Source: an uncultured delta proteobacterium
GTDB taxonomy: Bacteria > Desulfobacterota > WTBG01 > CAIYCZ01 > CAIRTM01
Reading direction: 5' to 3'
Assembly (NCBI GenBank): GCA_903881505.1
Contig: CAIRTM010000026.1
Location: forward strand, 1-44,111
DNA: 44,111 nucleotides
Made by a program: the position numbers and the translations under genes
Notes under the pieces: model-generated
What the model was told of the DNA's origin: nothing
Database searches by the model: none
What the model saw: the letters and a program-made list of their open reading frames with translations, nothing else
Shown here: in pieces, positions 17,765 through 26,101 of the stretch
Numbering within the stretch: the stretch's first letter is position 1
How the letters are laid out: the number at the start of each line of letters is the position of its first letter

Positions 17765-18475
17765 TCAGTCGCCCTGAAACTTGTAGCCGGCGCCCCAGAC
17801 CGTGATAATGTAGCGCGGCGTCTTGGGGCTGTCCTCGATTTTTCTGCGCAGGTGGCTGATATGGGCATCGATTGAACGGTCGAATGATTCCAGCTCGCGG
17901 CTGCGCAGGTCCTCGAGCAGCTTCTCGCGGCTGAACACAACGCCCGGATTGGAGGCCAGCAGCCACAGCAGGTTAAACTCGGTACCGGTCAGCACTATCC
18001 GGTGCTGAACCTGCGGATCGTGCACATCCTGCTTATACACTTCGCGCCGGACTGAATCAACCGTCAGTATCCCGTGGGTGATAACATCTTTATTGGCCTG
18101 CGACATGCGCTCGAAACGGTCATGGCGCAGGCGCGCCTTGATGCGGGCGACAAGCTCGCGCAGGCTGAACGGCTTGGTGATGTAGTCGTCGGCCCCGACT
18201 TCCAGTCCTGCAACGACATCGGCTTCATCAGTCCGCGCCGTGAGCATGATCACGGGAATCGTGCTTGATCTGCGTATTTCCCGGCAGACCTCAACACCAT
18301 CAAGGCCCGGCATCATCAGATCAAGCACGATCAGGTCAGGGGCAAACGCTGCAGCTTTTTCCAGGCCCTGTACACCGTTCAGGGCGCTGTCGATCTCAAA
18401 GCCGAAATCCTGCATATACTTGGTCAGATTTTCAACCAGGCGCACATCATCATCAATAATCAATATCTTTGGCAT
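17765..18475 (-). CDS. OmpR-family response regulator
   Basis: Two-component transcription regulator of 236 residues. The receiver domain (1-118) has acidic residues Asp8-Asp10, the phosphoacceptor Asp52 in LDLMMPGLDG and Lys101 in ITKPFS. The C-terminal winged helix (about 130-232) has LTGTEFNLLWLL, a VFSREKLLEDL recognition segment and the final GAGYKF typical of OmpR/PhoB regulators. GGGAG nine bases upstream supports the start. It precedes the kinase gene in the same operon. A likely role is control of envelope genes, inferred from the CpxA-like partner. Confidence 0.95.
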   Translation of the reverse strand: MPKILIIDDDVRLVENLTKYMQDFGFEIDSALNGVQGLEKAAAFAPDLIVLDLMMPGLDGVEVCREIRRSSTIPVIMLTARTDEADVVAGLEVGADDYITKPFSLRELVARIKARLRHDRFERMSQANKDVITHGILTVDSVRREVYKQDVHDPQVQHRIVLTGTEFNLLWLLASNPGVVFSREKLLEDLRSRELESFDRSIDAHISHLRRKIEDSPKTPRYIITVWGAGYKFQGD

Positions 18476-18803
18476 GCCGCATCTCCCGTATATCCGGTTT
18501 ACCGAACTCTCCGGCGAGTCAATCCATCAAACCCAACAATACAAAAACATATCACCATTCTTTCAACCCTGTCTGAATTTGTTAAAAAACATAGTATTTT
18601 CATCAAAAAACATCAAGCATAATTTTCAGATTTTTTTATTGGCTGTTTTGCCGTTTTTGTGTAAAGTGAAACAGCACCGCAGGTACGCTGATACGGTTGC
18701 GCACGTATCCAAGCCGGAAGCCCTGAAGGCGCCGGCTGCGTATCCATGCCCCGCCGTTCACGCTCCGGGGCGTACGGTATCATGACTGCACGGAGAAACA
18801 TCG
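18476..18803. other. 328-bp AT-rich divergent promoter region
   Basis: This gap between the response regulator (minus) and the MORN-repeat gene (plus) is much richer in A and T than its surroundings, especially 18520-18665. It should hold promoters in both directions; the best plus-strand one is at 18639-18667. I found no clear direct repeats for autoregulation and no RNA gene. Confidence 0.6.
18639..18667 (+). promoter_or_regulatory. Candidate promoter of the MORN-repeat/nucleotidase genes
   Basis: TTGGCT (18639-18644) and TAAAGT (18662-18667) lie 17 bases apart in an AT-rich tract, about 135 bases before the start codon at 18804. Confidence 0.4.
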
Positions 18804-19736
18804 ATGGACAGCCCAGATATAACCCGCAAAAAAATAGACAACGCCGATGGAACGATAACCCTGATTTTTTACAGCGGCCCGGCCGAAGTCGCCCGCACGG
18901 TTGTCGACAAAAACTATGACGTCATACAGCGCGAGGGCACTATTCCCGACGGCATTGTCCGCCAGTATTACGACAGCGGCCGGCTGCTTGCCGAGGCTGT
19001 GTACGCGAACAATATGCGCCACGGACTCACCACCCTTTACCGTGAGGACGGGTCCCTGTGGCTTGAAATACAGTTTCAAAACGACCGGGCGCAGGGAGCC
19101 ACCCGCGAGTACTATCCGGGCGGTGTCCTGTTCAAGGAAACCCGTTTTCACAACGGCACGCTTGAAGGCATCAGCCGCGAATACTATGAAAACGGCGCGC
19201 TGAAGCTCGAATGGGAGGCCAGCGGCGGCAAGCCCGAGGGCATGTGCCGGGAATACTATGAGAACGGTCAGCTCAAAAGCGAACTGGAAAACGTCAGCGG
19301 CAGGCCCGAGGGTATTGTGCGTGAATTTTATGAAAACGGACAGCTCCGGTCGCGCGGCAACTACATCAACGGCAAACGCGAGGGACTTCTGCGCGAGTAC
19401 TATGAAAACGGCGTCATGAAGGGCGAGTGGAACTACGCCAACGACATGCGCGAGGGCATCGCGCGTGAATATTTTGAAAACGGCGAAATCAAGTATCTGG
19501 ACACCTTCAAGCGCGATCAGCGCATTAACCGCAAGGCCTACCTCGAGCGCGAGGACGCGGCGGCAGCGGCGCAGGAGCAGGACGAAATACAGCAGATCAA
19601 GGACCTGCTGGTGACCCACGGGGACAGCTACCTGAACTACCAGAACCAGATTCTGGAGCGGGTCCGGCTGCTGGAAAAGCGCCTGGTCAGCCTCGAGGAA
19701 ACCCTGAAGGCAATCGCCGAACGACTGCCGTCCTGA
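18804..19736 (+). CDS. MORN-type (YwqK-like) repeat protein with C-terminal coiled coil
   Basis: A 310-residue protein without signal peptide. After about 45 residues come eight copies of a 24-residue unit around G-x-x-R-E-Y-Y-E-N-G-x-L-K, the MORN_2 repeat of YwqK-type proteins. The repeat glycines fall at 50, 74, 98, 122, 146, 170, 194 and 218, an exact 24-residue period. The C-terminus (about 242-308) is a charged alpha-helical coiled coil. Bacillus YwqK-type proteins are annotated as antitoxins, but no toxin partner is next to this gene. Such repeat rods more generally act in protein or membrane contact. The function here is unknown. It lies 14 bases before the nucleotidase gene. Confidence 0.82.
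   Translation: MDSPDITRKKIDNADGTITLIFYSGPAEVARTVVDKNYDVIQREGTIPDGIVRQYYDSGRLLAEAVYANNMRHGLTTLYREDGSLWLEIQFQNDRAQGATREYYPGGVLFKETRFHNGTLEGISREYYENGALKLEWEASGGKPEGMCREYYENGQLKSELENVSGRPEGIVREFYENGQLRSRGNYINGKREGLLREYYENGVMKGEWNYANDMREGIAREYFENGEIKYLDTFKRDQRINRKAYLEREDAAAAAQEQDEIQQIKDLLVTHGDSYLNYQNQILERVRLLEKRLVSLEETLKAIAERLPS
18951..19526 (+). repeat. Eight 72-bp repeats inside the MORN-type gene
   Basis: The coding repeat has a 72-bp period. At DNA level, segments such as CGCGAATACTATGAAAACGG recur with few changes near 19177, 19249, 19321, 19393 and 19465. The central copies are most alike, which suggests recent internal duplication or gene conversion. Confidence 0.8.
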
Positions 19737-19750
19737 CCGGCACCCCTGCC

Positions 19751-21367
19751 ATGCGCGCATCTGCCCGATACCGGCATCGAGCGCTGTATGCAGCCGCACT
19801 TGTGCTGGCATGCACGCTGCTGTACGCCGCCGGCTGCCGGCAGACGCCGCGGCATCACGCAGCCGCCGACATTACCCTGCTCACAACCAATGACCTGCAT
19901 GGCAGGCTTGAACCGTTCATGGTTCAAAACGAGGGACACGCTCAATCAGCCGGCGGGTTTTCCGCTTTGGCCGCGTGCATGGACATGTGGGCGCAGCAGG
20001 CACCGGGTGCCGTGCTGCGCCTCAACAGCGGCGACACGCTGGCCGGACCGTATGCTGTCCATTTCGGCGGAGCGGCCCTGTTCGGAGCGCTTGGCCTGAT
20101 GGGCATGGATGCCGCCGTTCCCGGCAACCATGAATTCGACCGCGGGCCGCGGGAGTTTGCCCGGGCACTCGATCACTGTCCGTTTCCGATGGTGGCCACC
20201 AACATGGAGATAGCCCCGGGACACGCGCTGGCTGGCAGGATACAACCTGTGATTGTGCTCGAGCGCTGCGGAGCGCGCCTGCTGATAGCGGGATTCATGA
20301 CGCCGGAGCTGGCATATATTTCGAGCCCGGGATCCGGTATCAGGATACTGGACCCGGCATCCCCGCACATGCGGCGGCGGATCACAGACGCCATTGAACA
20401 GCACTCACCCGACCTTGTCATCGCGCTCACCCATCTGGGCCTTGAAGAAGACCGCCGACTTGCGCAGAGCATCCCGGAACTTGATGTGATCTGCGGAGGG
20501 CACTCGCACGACCTGCTGCCCGCCGGGCAGGAAGTCAGGGTCAGGCACGCAGGCGGGCGCCAGACCGTAATCGTGCAGGCCGGCGCCGGCGGCGCCGCGC
20601 TGGGCGTGCTGCGCATACGCGCTGCAGCGGGCGCCCAGCCGCAGTATACCTGGCTGCCGCAGAAAATAGACTCCTCATCGGGCCAGAGCCCGCGCCTGCA
20701 GGAGTTCATCGCGCGCTATCGCGCCCAGCTGCCGCCTGTCAGGGTGCTGACCGTGTCGGATACGGCGATTGACTGCCGGGGGGCAACGCTTCGCAGCCGT
20801 GAGGCGCCGATCGGCAATTATATCGCCGACAGCCTGCGCGAATATTGCGGCACGGATGTGGCGCTCTATAACGGCGGCGGCATACGGGGTGACTGCGTGG
20901 TTCCCGAGGGCCCGGTCACGAACCGGGATATCGAAACCATGCTGCCCTTTGATAACATGGCCGTGGTCATCAGCATGACCGGAGACGAACTCAGACAGGT
21001 GCTTGAGCGCAGTGTCGGGCACCTGCCACTGCCCTGGGGGGGGTTTCTGCAGGTAAGCGGATTAAACGTGCGCGTTGACCCGCAGGCACAGGCCGGATCA
21101 GGGAAGCGTATCGCGCATGTCGATGTTCGGGGGGACGGCGGGCTGTCTTCTCCCCTTGAAGGGGGACGGCGCTACCGCGTCGCGACCAATTCCTTCCTTG
21201 CGCGGGGCGGCAACGGTTATCACGAGTTCAGCCGGTCGCGGGCCGAACCATCGGCTGGAACAGCCGTGCGCGATATCATCATGCAGCGCATGAGCGCGCA
21301 GCCCCGGCTCGCGCTTGCAGCCGACGGCCGCATCAACATGACCACCGCCCCGGCGCAGAAACGCTGA
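19751..21367 (+). CDS. 5'-nucleotidase/UshA-like lipoprotein
   Basis: Exported metallophosphatase of 538 residues that hydrolyses nucleotides or related phosphate esters outside the inner membrane. A hydrophobic leader ends in YAAGC, a lipobox with Cys29 as likely lipidation site. The metal-binding motifs are TTNDLHG (Asp48, His50), NSGDTL (Asp95), GNHEFD (Asn126, His127), a THLG segment and GGHSHD. The C-terminal 5'-nucleotidase domain has the nucleotide-binding NGGGIRGD. The start is the only one giving the full signal peptide. It is close behind the MORN-type gene, probably in one transcript. The exact substrate is not fixed by sequence. Confidence 0.9.
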   Translation: MRASARYRHRALYAAALVLACTLLYAAGCRQTPRHHAAADITLLTTNDLHGRLEPFMVQNEGHAQSAGGFSALAACMDMWAQQAPGAVLRLNSGDTLAGPYAVHFGGAALFGALGLMGMDAAVPGNHEFDRGPREFARALDHCPFPMVATNMEIAPGHALAGRIQPVIVLERCGARLLIAGFMTPELAYISSPGSGIRILDPASPHMRRRITDAIEQHSPDLVIALTHLGLEEDRRLAQSIPELDVICGGHSHDLLPAGQEVRVRHAGGRQTVIVQAGAGGAALGVLRIRAAAGAQPQYTWLPQKIDSSSGQSPRLQEFIARYRAQLPPVRVLTVSDTAIDCRGATLRSREAPIGNYIADSLREYCGTDVALYNGGGIRGDCVVPEGPVTNRDIETMLPFDNMAVVISMTGDELRQVLERSVGHLPLPWGGFLQVSGLNVRVDPQAQAGSGKRIAHVDVRGDGGLSSPLEGGRRYRVATNSFLARGGNGYHEFSRSRAEPSAGTAVRDIIMQRMSAQPRLALAADGRINMTTAPAQKR

Positions 21368-21392
21368 AACACCCGGCCGCGGCTGCACGCGC

Positions 21393-22421
21393 TCAGGCCA
21401 CCTCGGCAAGCTGGAGCAGGCAGCGCTCCGTATCCTGCCAGCCGAGGCAGGGATCGGTAATGGATTTACCGAACACATTCTCATTCAGGCTCTGCGTTCC
21501 CTCGACAAGGTAGCTTTCGATCATCAGCCCGCGCACATAGTCCTTCAGCAGGCTGTCGCTGGCGCGGCTTCGCATGACTTCCATGGCAATGCGCGGCTGC
21601 TGAAGAAAATGCTTGTTGGAATTGGCGTGATTCGTATCGACGATGATGACCGGATTGTCGAGGCCGCGCTTCTGATACTCGAGCGCGGTGCGCATCAGGT
21701 CCTCGTAGTGATAATTGGGTATGCAGTTGCCGTAGGGATCAACAGCGCCGCGCAGGATCGCGTGCGCCCAGGGATTGCCGGTGGTTCTGACCTCCCAGCG
21801 GTTATGCACGAACACATGCGAATGCTGCGCGGCATAAATGGCATTGAACATGACCGGCAGATCGCCGCTGGTCGGGTTTTTCATGCCAACCGGCACGTCA
21901 AGCGCGCTGGCGGTCAGGCGGTGCTGCTGGTTCTCGACCGAACGGGCCCCCACTGCATTGTAGCTGAGCAGGTCTTCAAGATACGGGGAGTTGCCGGGAT
22001 AGAGCATCTCATCGGCGGCCGAAAGCCCGGTTTCGCGCAGGGCGCGGATATGCATGGCGCGGATGGCCGTGATGCCCGCGGCGATATTGGGCTCTTTGTG
22101 CGGGTCAGGCTGGTGCATCATGCCTTTGTAGCCGGTGCCGGTCGTGCGCGGTTTGTTGGTATAGATGCGGGGAATCAGCACGAGACGGTCGCGCACCCGA
22201 TCCTGCAGGCCCGCCAGGCGCGCAATGTACTCACACACGGCGTCTTCGTTGTCAGCCGAGCATGGGCCGATGATGATCAGGAAGCGGTCATCACGGCGCT
22301 CGAAAATATCGCGGATAATGCGGTCGCGCTCTTTTTTGATCGCGGCAAGATCCGGACTCAGGGGAATGGCGGCGCGGATTTCATCGGGCAGCGGAATTTC
22401 ATGCAGCGGCTCATAACTCAT
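21393..22421 (-). CDS. aroG: 3-deoxy-7-phosphoheptulonate synthase, class I (AroG/F/H type)
   Basis: First enzyme of the shikimate pathway: condenses erythrose-4-phosphate and phosphoenolpyruvate to DAHP. The 342-residue protein is full length for the E. coli-type class I-alpha family. Visible signatures are GPCSADNEDA (metal/PEP region), PRTTGTGYKG, GARSVENQQHR, VGMKNPTSGD, VDTNHANSNK and the final ESYLVEGTQ. Which aromatic amino acid inhibits it cannot be read with confidence. AGGAGA about seven bases upstream supports the start. It is a single minus-strand gene between plus-strand neighbours. Confidence 0.96.
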   Translation of the reverse strand: MSYEPLHEIPLPDEIRAAIPLSPDLAAIKKERDRIIRDIFERRDDRFLIIIGPCSADNEDAVCEYIARLAGLQDRVRDRLVLIPRIYTNKPRTTGTGYKGMMHQPDPHKEPNIAAGITAIRAMHIRALRETGLSAADEMLYPGNSPYLEDLLSYNAVGARSVENQQHRLTASALDVPVGMKNPTSGDLPVMFNAIYAAQHSHVFVHNRWEVRTTGNPWAHAILRGAVDPYGNCIPNYHYEDLMRTALEYQKRGLDNPVIIVDTNHANSNKHFLQQPRIAMEVMRSRASDSLLKDYVRGLMIESYLVEGTQSLNENVFGKSITDPCLGWQDTERCLLQLAEVA

Positions 22422-22657
22422 GATCTGTCTCCTTCACGGGCTCTCCGGACCCGCGTGTGCGTACCTGTATACACCATTGATGCTCCGTACCCCGGGCGGC
22501 AAGCTTGGCATTATATTCCTCGCGAAAGCCCAAGTCAACAAAACTGGCGGCACCGGCGCGCGGATAATTATTCATCTTGATTTACAGGGAGAGTTTTACT
22601 ACAACGGTACCTGCAGCGCACAGGCAGCGCACCGCAGCCGGCACGACGGAACACTGC

Positions 22658-23353
22658 ATGACGACACTCATTATTGCCGCAACAGAATGTGAGCTGGCCC
22701 TGCTGGCAGAGACACTGCAGTGCCGCCGTGAGTCCCGCGTGCTTGACTTTACGGTCTACCGGGCCGGCGGCGCCGCTGACGGAACGGTCCTCGTGCGCTG
22801 CGGCGCAGGTATTGCCAATGCCGCCGCAGCCGCGGCGCTGGGCATAGAGCTGTACACGCCTGATCGTATTTTTAACGTCGGGGTGTGCGGCGTCTGCAAC
22901 GCCGGCATGGAATCGATCGGAGTGGCGGTGACCGGCACGCGGGCGGTATTTGCCGATACGGGCGTTGATACAGGCGCCGATTTCCTGTCCCTGCGGGCAA
23001 TTGGCCTGCCGCTGGCGAACCAATCCTCCGGCAGGCGCGTGTTCAATGCCATCGGCCTGCACGCGGCCCGCGGCAGCCGCAGGCTGAAACGCGCCCTGTT
23101 CCTGACGGTTGCGGCATGTTCCGGCAGCGCGCAGCGGGCTGCACTCATGAGCGGCCGTTTTACGTGCAATCGGCAGGATCTACTGTGCGAGGACATGGAA
23201 TCAGCCGCCGTGGCGCTGATGGCCTGCAAGGCGGGCATCCCCTGCAGCGTCGTGCGCGCGATCTCGAATGTGTGCGGCGACCGCGACTACGCCAACTGGC
23301 AGCTCTCCGCGGCCGCGCTCAACGCACAGAAAGAACTTCTCAAATGCCTGTAA
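22658..23353 (+). CDS. mqnB: Futalosine hydrolase (MqnB)
   Basis: Nucleosidase of the futalosine menaquinone pathway; it splits futalosine to hypoxanthine and dehypoxanthine futalosine. The 231-residue protein belongs to the PNP/MTAN nucleoside phosphorylase fold, with an RCGAGIANAAAA phosphate/ribose-region motif, a NVGVCGVC strand and the catalytic region EDMESAAVA. It could be confused with MTA/SAH nucleosidase, but the direct neighbour mqnD makes MqnB the better call. ATG 22658 was chosen by homology of the MTTLIIAATECE start; an earlier frame start adds 27 unlikely residues. Confidence 0.88.
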   Translation: MTTLIIAATECELALLAETLQCRRESRVLDFTVYRAGGAADGTVLVRCGAGIANAAAAAALGIELYTPDRIFNVGVCGVCNAGMESIGVAVTGTRAVFADTGVDTGADFLSLRAIGLPLANQSSGRRVFNAIGLHAARGSRRLKRALFLTVAACSGSAQRAALMSGRFTCNRQDLLCEDMESAAVALMACKAGIPCSVVRAISNVCGDRDYANWQLSAAALNAQKELLKCL

Positions 23354-23363
23354 CCGGGCCGCC

Positions 23364-24212
23364 ATGCAAATGCTGACACTGGGCATATCCCCATGCCCCA
23401 ACGACACCTATATCTTTGAAGCCTGGATCAACGGACGCCTGGGAGCTGACGCGCCCCCGGTTGCGGCACGCCTTGAGGACATCGACACCCTCAACCATCT
23501 GGCCCTGCGGGGCGCGCTTGACGTGGCAAAGGTTTCTTTCTACGCCTACGGTCTGCTGCGCGGCCGCTACCATTTGCTGCAGGCCGGCGGCGCCATGGGG
23601 CGGGGCTGCGGCCCGCTGCTGGTCGGAAGGGATACCAAACTCTCCCGGCATGACCTTGCGCACGGACGTGTACGGATTGCGGTTCCCGGCGAGCTGACCA
23701 CGGCGTGCCTGCTGCTGCGCCTGTACGCTCCCGGTGTTCAGTCGGTGCATGCCCTGCCCTTTGAACGCATCATGCCTGCCGTCAGCCGGGGCGAGTTCGA
23801 TGCCGGCGTTATCATCCACGAAGGACGGTTCACGTATCAGGCCTGCGGCCTGCACATGCTGGCCGACCTGGGGCAGTGGTGGGAACGCGAAACCGGCCAC
23901 CCCGTTCCGCTCGGCTGCATCGTTGCCCGCAGCAGCTGTGCGCCAGACATGATCGCGCGCCTTGAGCGCACCATCCGCGCAAGCCTGCTGCACGCGCGCG
24001 GCTGTCCCGGCGACGGCCGCGGATATATCCGCTCACATGCCCAGGAAATGGACGAGCAGGTTATCGGGCGCCATATTGAACTGTACGTGAATGCTTTTAC
24101 CGAAGACTACGGCATCGAAGGACATACGGCAATTGACTGCCTGATGGAGCACGCCCGCACAGCCGGTTTGTTCCAGCAGGGCGAATCGGGCCACGACCGC
24201 CCGCGGTGCTGA
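23364..24212 (+). CDS. mqnD: 1,4-dihydroxy-6-naphthoate synthase (MqnD)
   Basis: Late step of the futalosine route, converting cyclic dehypoxanthine futalosine to 1,4-dihydroxy-6-naphthoate. The 282-residue protein has the periplasmic-binding-protein-like fold of the MqnA/MqnD family. Diagnostic segments are LGISPCPNDTYIF at the N-terminus, ALDVAKVSFYAY, GRGCGPLLV and AGVIIHEGRFTY. It starts ten bases after mqnB. A second in-frame ATG two codons later (23370) is possible. Together with mqnB it shows that this organism makes menaquinone by the futalosine route; mqnA, mqnC and mqnE are elsewhere. Confidence 0.94.
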   Translation: MQMLTLGISPCPNDTYIFEAWINGRLGADAPPVAARLEDIDTLNHLALRGALDVAKVSFYAYGLLRGRYHLLQAGGAMGRGCGPLLVGRDTKLSRHDLAHGRVRIAVPGELTTACLLLRLYAPGVQSVHALPFERIMPAVSRGEFDAGVIIHEGRFTYQACGLHMLADLGQWWERETGHPVPLGCIVARSSCAPDMIARLERTIRASLLHARGCPGDGRGYIRSHAQEMDEQVIGRHIELYVNAFTEDYGIEGHTAIDCLMEHARTAGLFQQGESGHDRPRC

Positions 24213-24223
24213 CACCCCAAAGG

Positions 24224-24250
24224 AGGGCCGCACGGCACAACTGCGGCCCT
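24224..24250. terminator. Bidirectional hairpin between convergent mqnD and the exported-protein gene
   Basis: A perfect 9-bp stem AGGGCCGCA (24224-24232) with TGCGGCCCT (24242-24250) and a 9-nt loop sits in the 53-bp gap. Neither flank has a long T run, so termination strength is uncertain. Confidence 0.55.
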
Positions 24251-24265
24251 TGCCTCAACGAAGGA

Positions 24266-25855
24266 TCACCTGCTTTTCATCTGCTCGAGCTCGCCCACAA
24301 GCCGGGCACGCGATTTTTCTGGCGTGTTCGCCTGCACCGCGGCGATGACCGTATCTTCGGTCACCTCGCCGCCGGCGCCGGCGCGCTCCGCGACCGCATC
24401 CAGCAGGCTTTTTCTCACAATGGAGCGCACGAAAAACGGCGCCGCGTCAACAGCCTTATCAAACATCGGCCTGCTGTTGCCCTGCCAGACAAGCTTTTCA
24501 GCCGGGACACGGCTGCCGGAATCCTTCGGTTCGGCGGGCGGGGGGGGGTTCGCCGCTTTCGGGAGTTTGACTTTTCTGATGGCGGCAAGCTCAAGCTTCT
24601 GGTTCTGGAAGATGTAATCCGGCGTTTCCTCCAGATAGGTGTTGGCAAGGCTCACGCTCTCGCTCTTGACCAGCCCCACGCCCCGTGCAAACCACATGAA
24701 TCCCGTGCGGATTTTCTCGCGCTGCATGTCGTAGGAGCGGTTTACGGAACTGACGCACAGCTTGACGCAGTCACGGTAGGTGCCGGCGGGCACGGTCACG
24801 TCCTCGACGCCGGTAACGACCGAAGCGATCTCGCCCTCCGGATAAAAGTCAAGCATGGGCTGCAGAGACGGCCACTGGACCGTCCGCGTATAGGTGACCG
24901 ACTGGTTCAGCCTGCCCACAGCGGTCCGGGCGGGCAGCAGCAGCGGCGGCTTGTCCGGGGGAAGCGTGCCGAATCCAAAGCCCATGGCGGCGCGGTACTT
25001 GAGCGGCAGGATAAGCCCGCGGTCATCACGGCTCAGATAATACACGTCCCCTTCGGGGTCGGTATAGGCGATCGTCTGCCAGCCGAGCCGCTCCGACTGC
25101 GCGCCGAACACCGAACTCACCAGGTTTCCGTTCTGGTCGCGGTAATCGTACGCGGTCCCGGGCTTCAGGGGAAAATACTTCTCCAGGGAGAATTCCTTAC
25201 CGGGCGCGCCCCGGTCGTTCCGATAGGTCTGCATGGTATAGGCCCGGACAGCGCCTGCTTCTTCAAAGCTTATTTTCACCGGGCCTATGGTCGGCGCCAG
25301 CCAGAATGTTTCCGTGCTCTCGGCCTGCCGTGACCTGATTTTTTTCACCAGGACGGCGCAGTTGCGTATTTCACGTCCCTCGATATCGATATCCTCCAGG
25401 GCCTGCAGTTCCATGGTAACGCTGTAGTCATAGTCTTCCAGCACGCGGGGGGTCTCCCCGGCAGCGTACACCCGCATGCGCGTGGTGTTCACGACGGGTT
25501 TATCAAAATCGACGACAAAGGGCATGAACATGACCGGCTTCTCGGGTATGGTGAAGCCGTCGACGCGGTATTCGCCGCACAGGTACAGCCCGTCCCATTC
25601 CTCCTTGAGGGCGACGAAGCCGCTGCCCTGGCGCGCCAGCACGATAAGGGGGCCGACATCGGAGCGGGCGAACCGCCCGAGCACGGCCCAGGTCATCTGC
25701 TGCCGCGTGGCGTTGTCGCTGAAATTCCAGTACATACCGTTATACACCGGAAACTGGCCGCGCAACACCAGCGCATCAGCCCGCACAGCACCGCACACAA
25801 CTGCCGCCGCACACACGGCCGCGCACCATAGAGCCGTCCTTTGAACCCGTTTCAT
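24266..25855 (-). CDS. Exported two-repeat protein with C-terminal PCP_red-like domain
   Basis: A 529-residue protein with a clear signal peptide (about 1-27). The body has two similar halves (about 35-205 and 225-405). Each begins with an aromatic segment near a G-x-x-Y/W and contains an 'ED(I/V)...(N/D)C' strand pair and a W-(L/F)-A-(P/R)-x-(I/V)-G-(P/L)-V-K motif, like proteins with a 'YFPL..G..W.Y' envelope domain. A Pro-rich linker (about 430-450) leads to 455-512, where W-x10-KAVDAAPFFVRSIVRK and an EVTEDTVIAA helix resemble the PCP_red domain of light-independent protochlorophyllide reductase. ATG 25855 has GAGGAT upstream. The function is unknown. Confidence 0.72.
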   Translation of the reverse strand: MKRVQRTALWCAAVCAAAVVCGAVRADALVLRGQFPVYNGMYWNFSDNATRQQMTWAVLGRFARSDVGPLIVLARQGSGFVALKEEWDGLYLCGEYRVDGFTIPEKPVMFMPFVVDFDKPVVNTTRMRVYAAGETPRVLEDYDYSVTMELQALEDIDIEGREIRNCAVLVKKIRSRQAESTETFWLAPTIGPVKISFEEAGAVRAYTMQTYRNDRGAPGKEFSLEKYFPLKPGTAYDYRDQNGNLVSSVFGAQSERLGWQTIAYTDPEGDVYYLSRDDRGLILPLKYRAAMGFGFGTLPPDKPPLLLPARTAVGRLNQSVTYTRTVQWPSLQPMLDFYPEGEIASVVTGVEDVTVPAGTYRDCVKLCVSSVNRSYDMQREKIRTGFMWFARGVGLVKSESVSLANTYLEETPDYIFQNQKLELAAIRKVKLPKAANPPPPAEPKDSGSRVPAEKLVWQGNSRPMFDKAVDAAPFFVRSIVRKSLLDAVAERAGAGGEVTEDTVIAAVQANTPEKSRARLVGELEQMKSR

Positions 25856-25958
25856 TGCATCCTCGCTTTCTGACGGTTTGCCGCACCAACGCCGGATGCA
25901 GACATCCGGCGCCGGACACCGGTATACCAAAACCCGCACCTGCAGTGCTTTGCAGGAC

Positions 25959-25985
25959 TGTAACAGTTTGTAACAAAATGTGACA
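25959..25985. promoter_or_regulatory. Three direct TGTRACA boxes at 10-bp spacing
   Basis: TGTAACA at 25959-25965, TGTAACA at 25969-25975 and TGTGACA at 25979-25985 lie exactly one helical turn apart. This is the layout of sites bound by OmpR/PhoB-type response regulators. They sit between the minus-strand exported-protein gene and the plus-strand PIN gene, just upstream of a TACAAT hexamer (25996-26001) on the plus strand and about 105 bases from the minus-strand start. Confidence 0.55.
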
Positions 25986-26101
25986 GCCCGCGCAATACAA
26001 TCTTGTGTTGTTTGCCGTGACCGTTCATGGTAAAAACGTGCCGGTGGAGCCCGCTTACGTCCGCGACTTCCTCCACGCCAAACCCGGCGGAGCGTTCAAG
26101 C

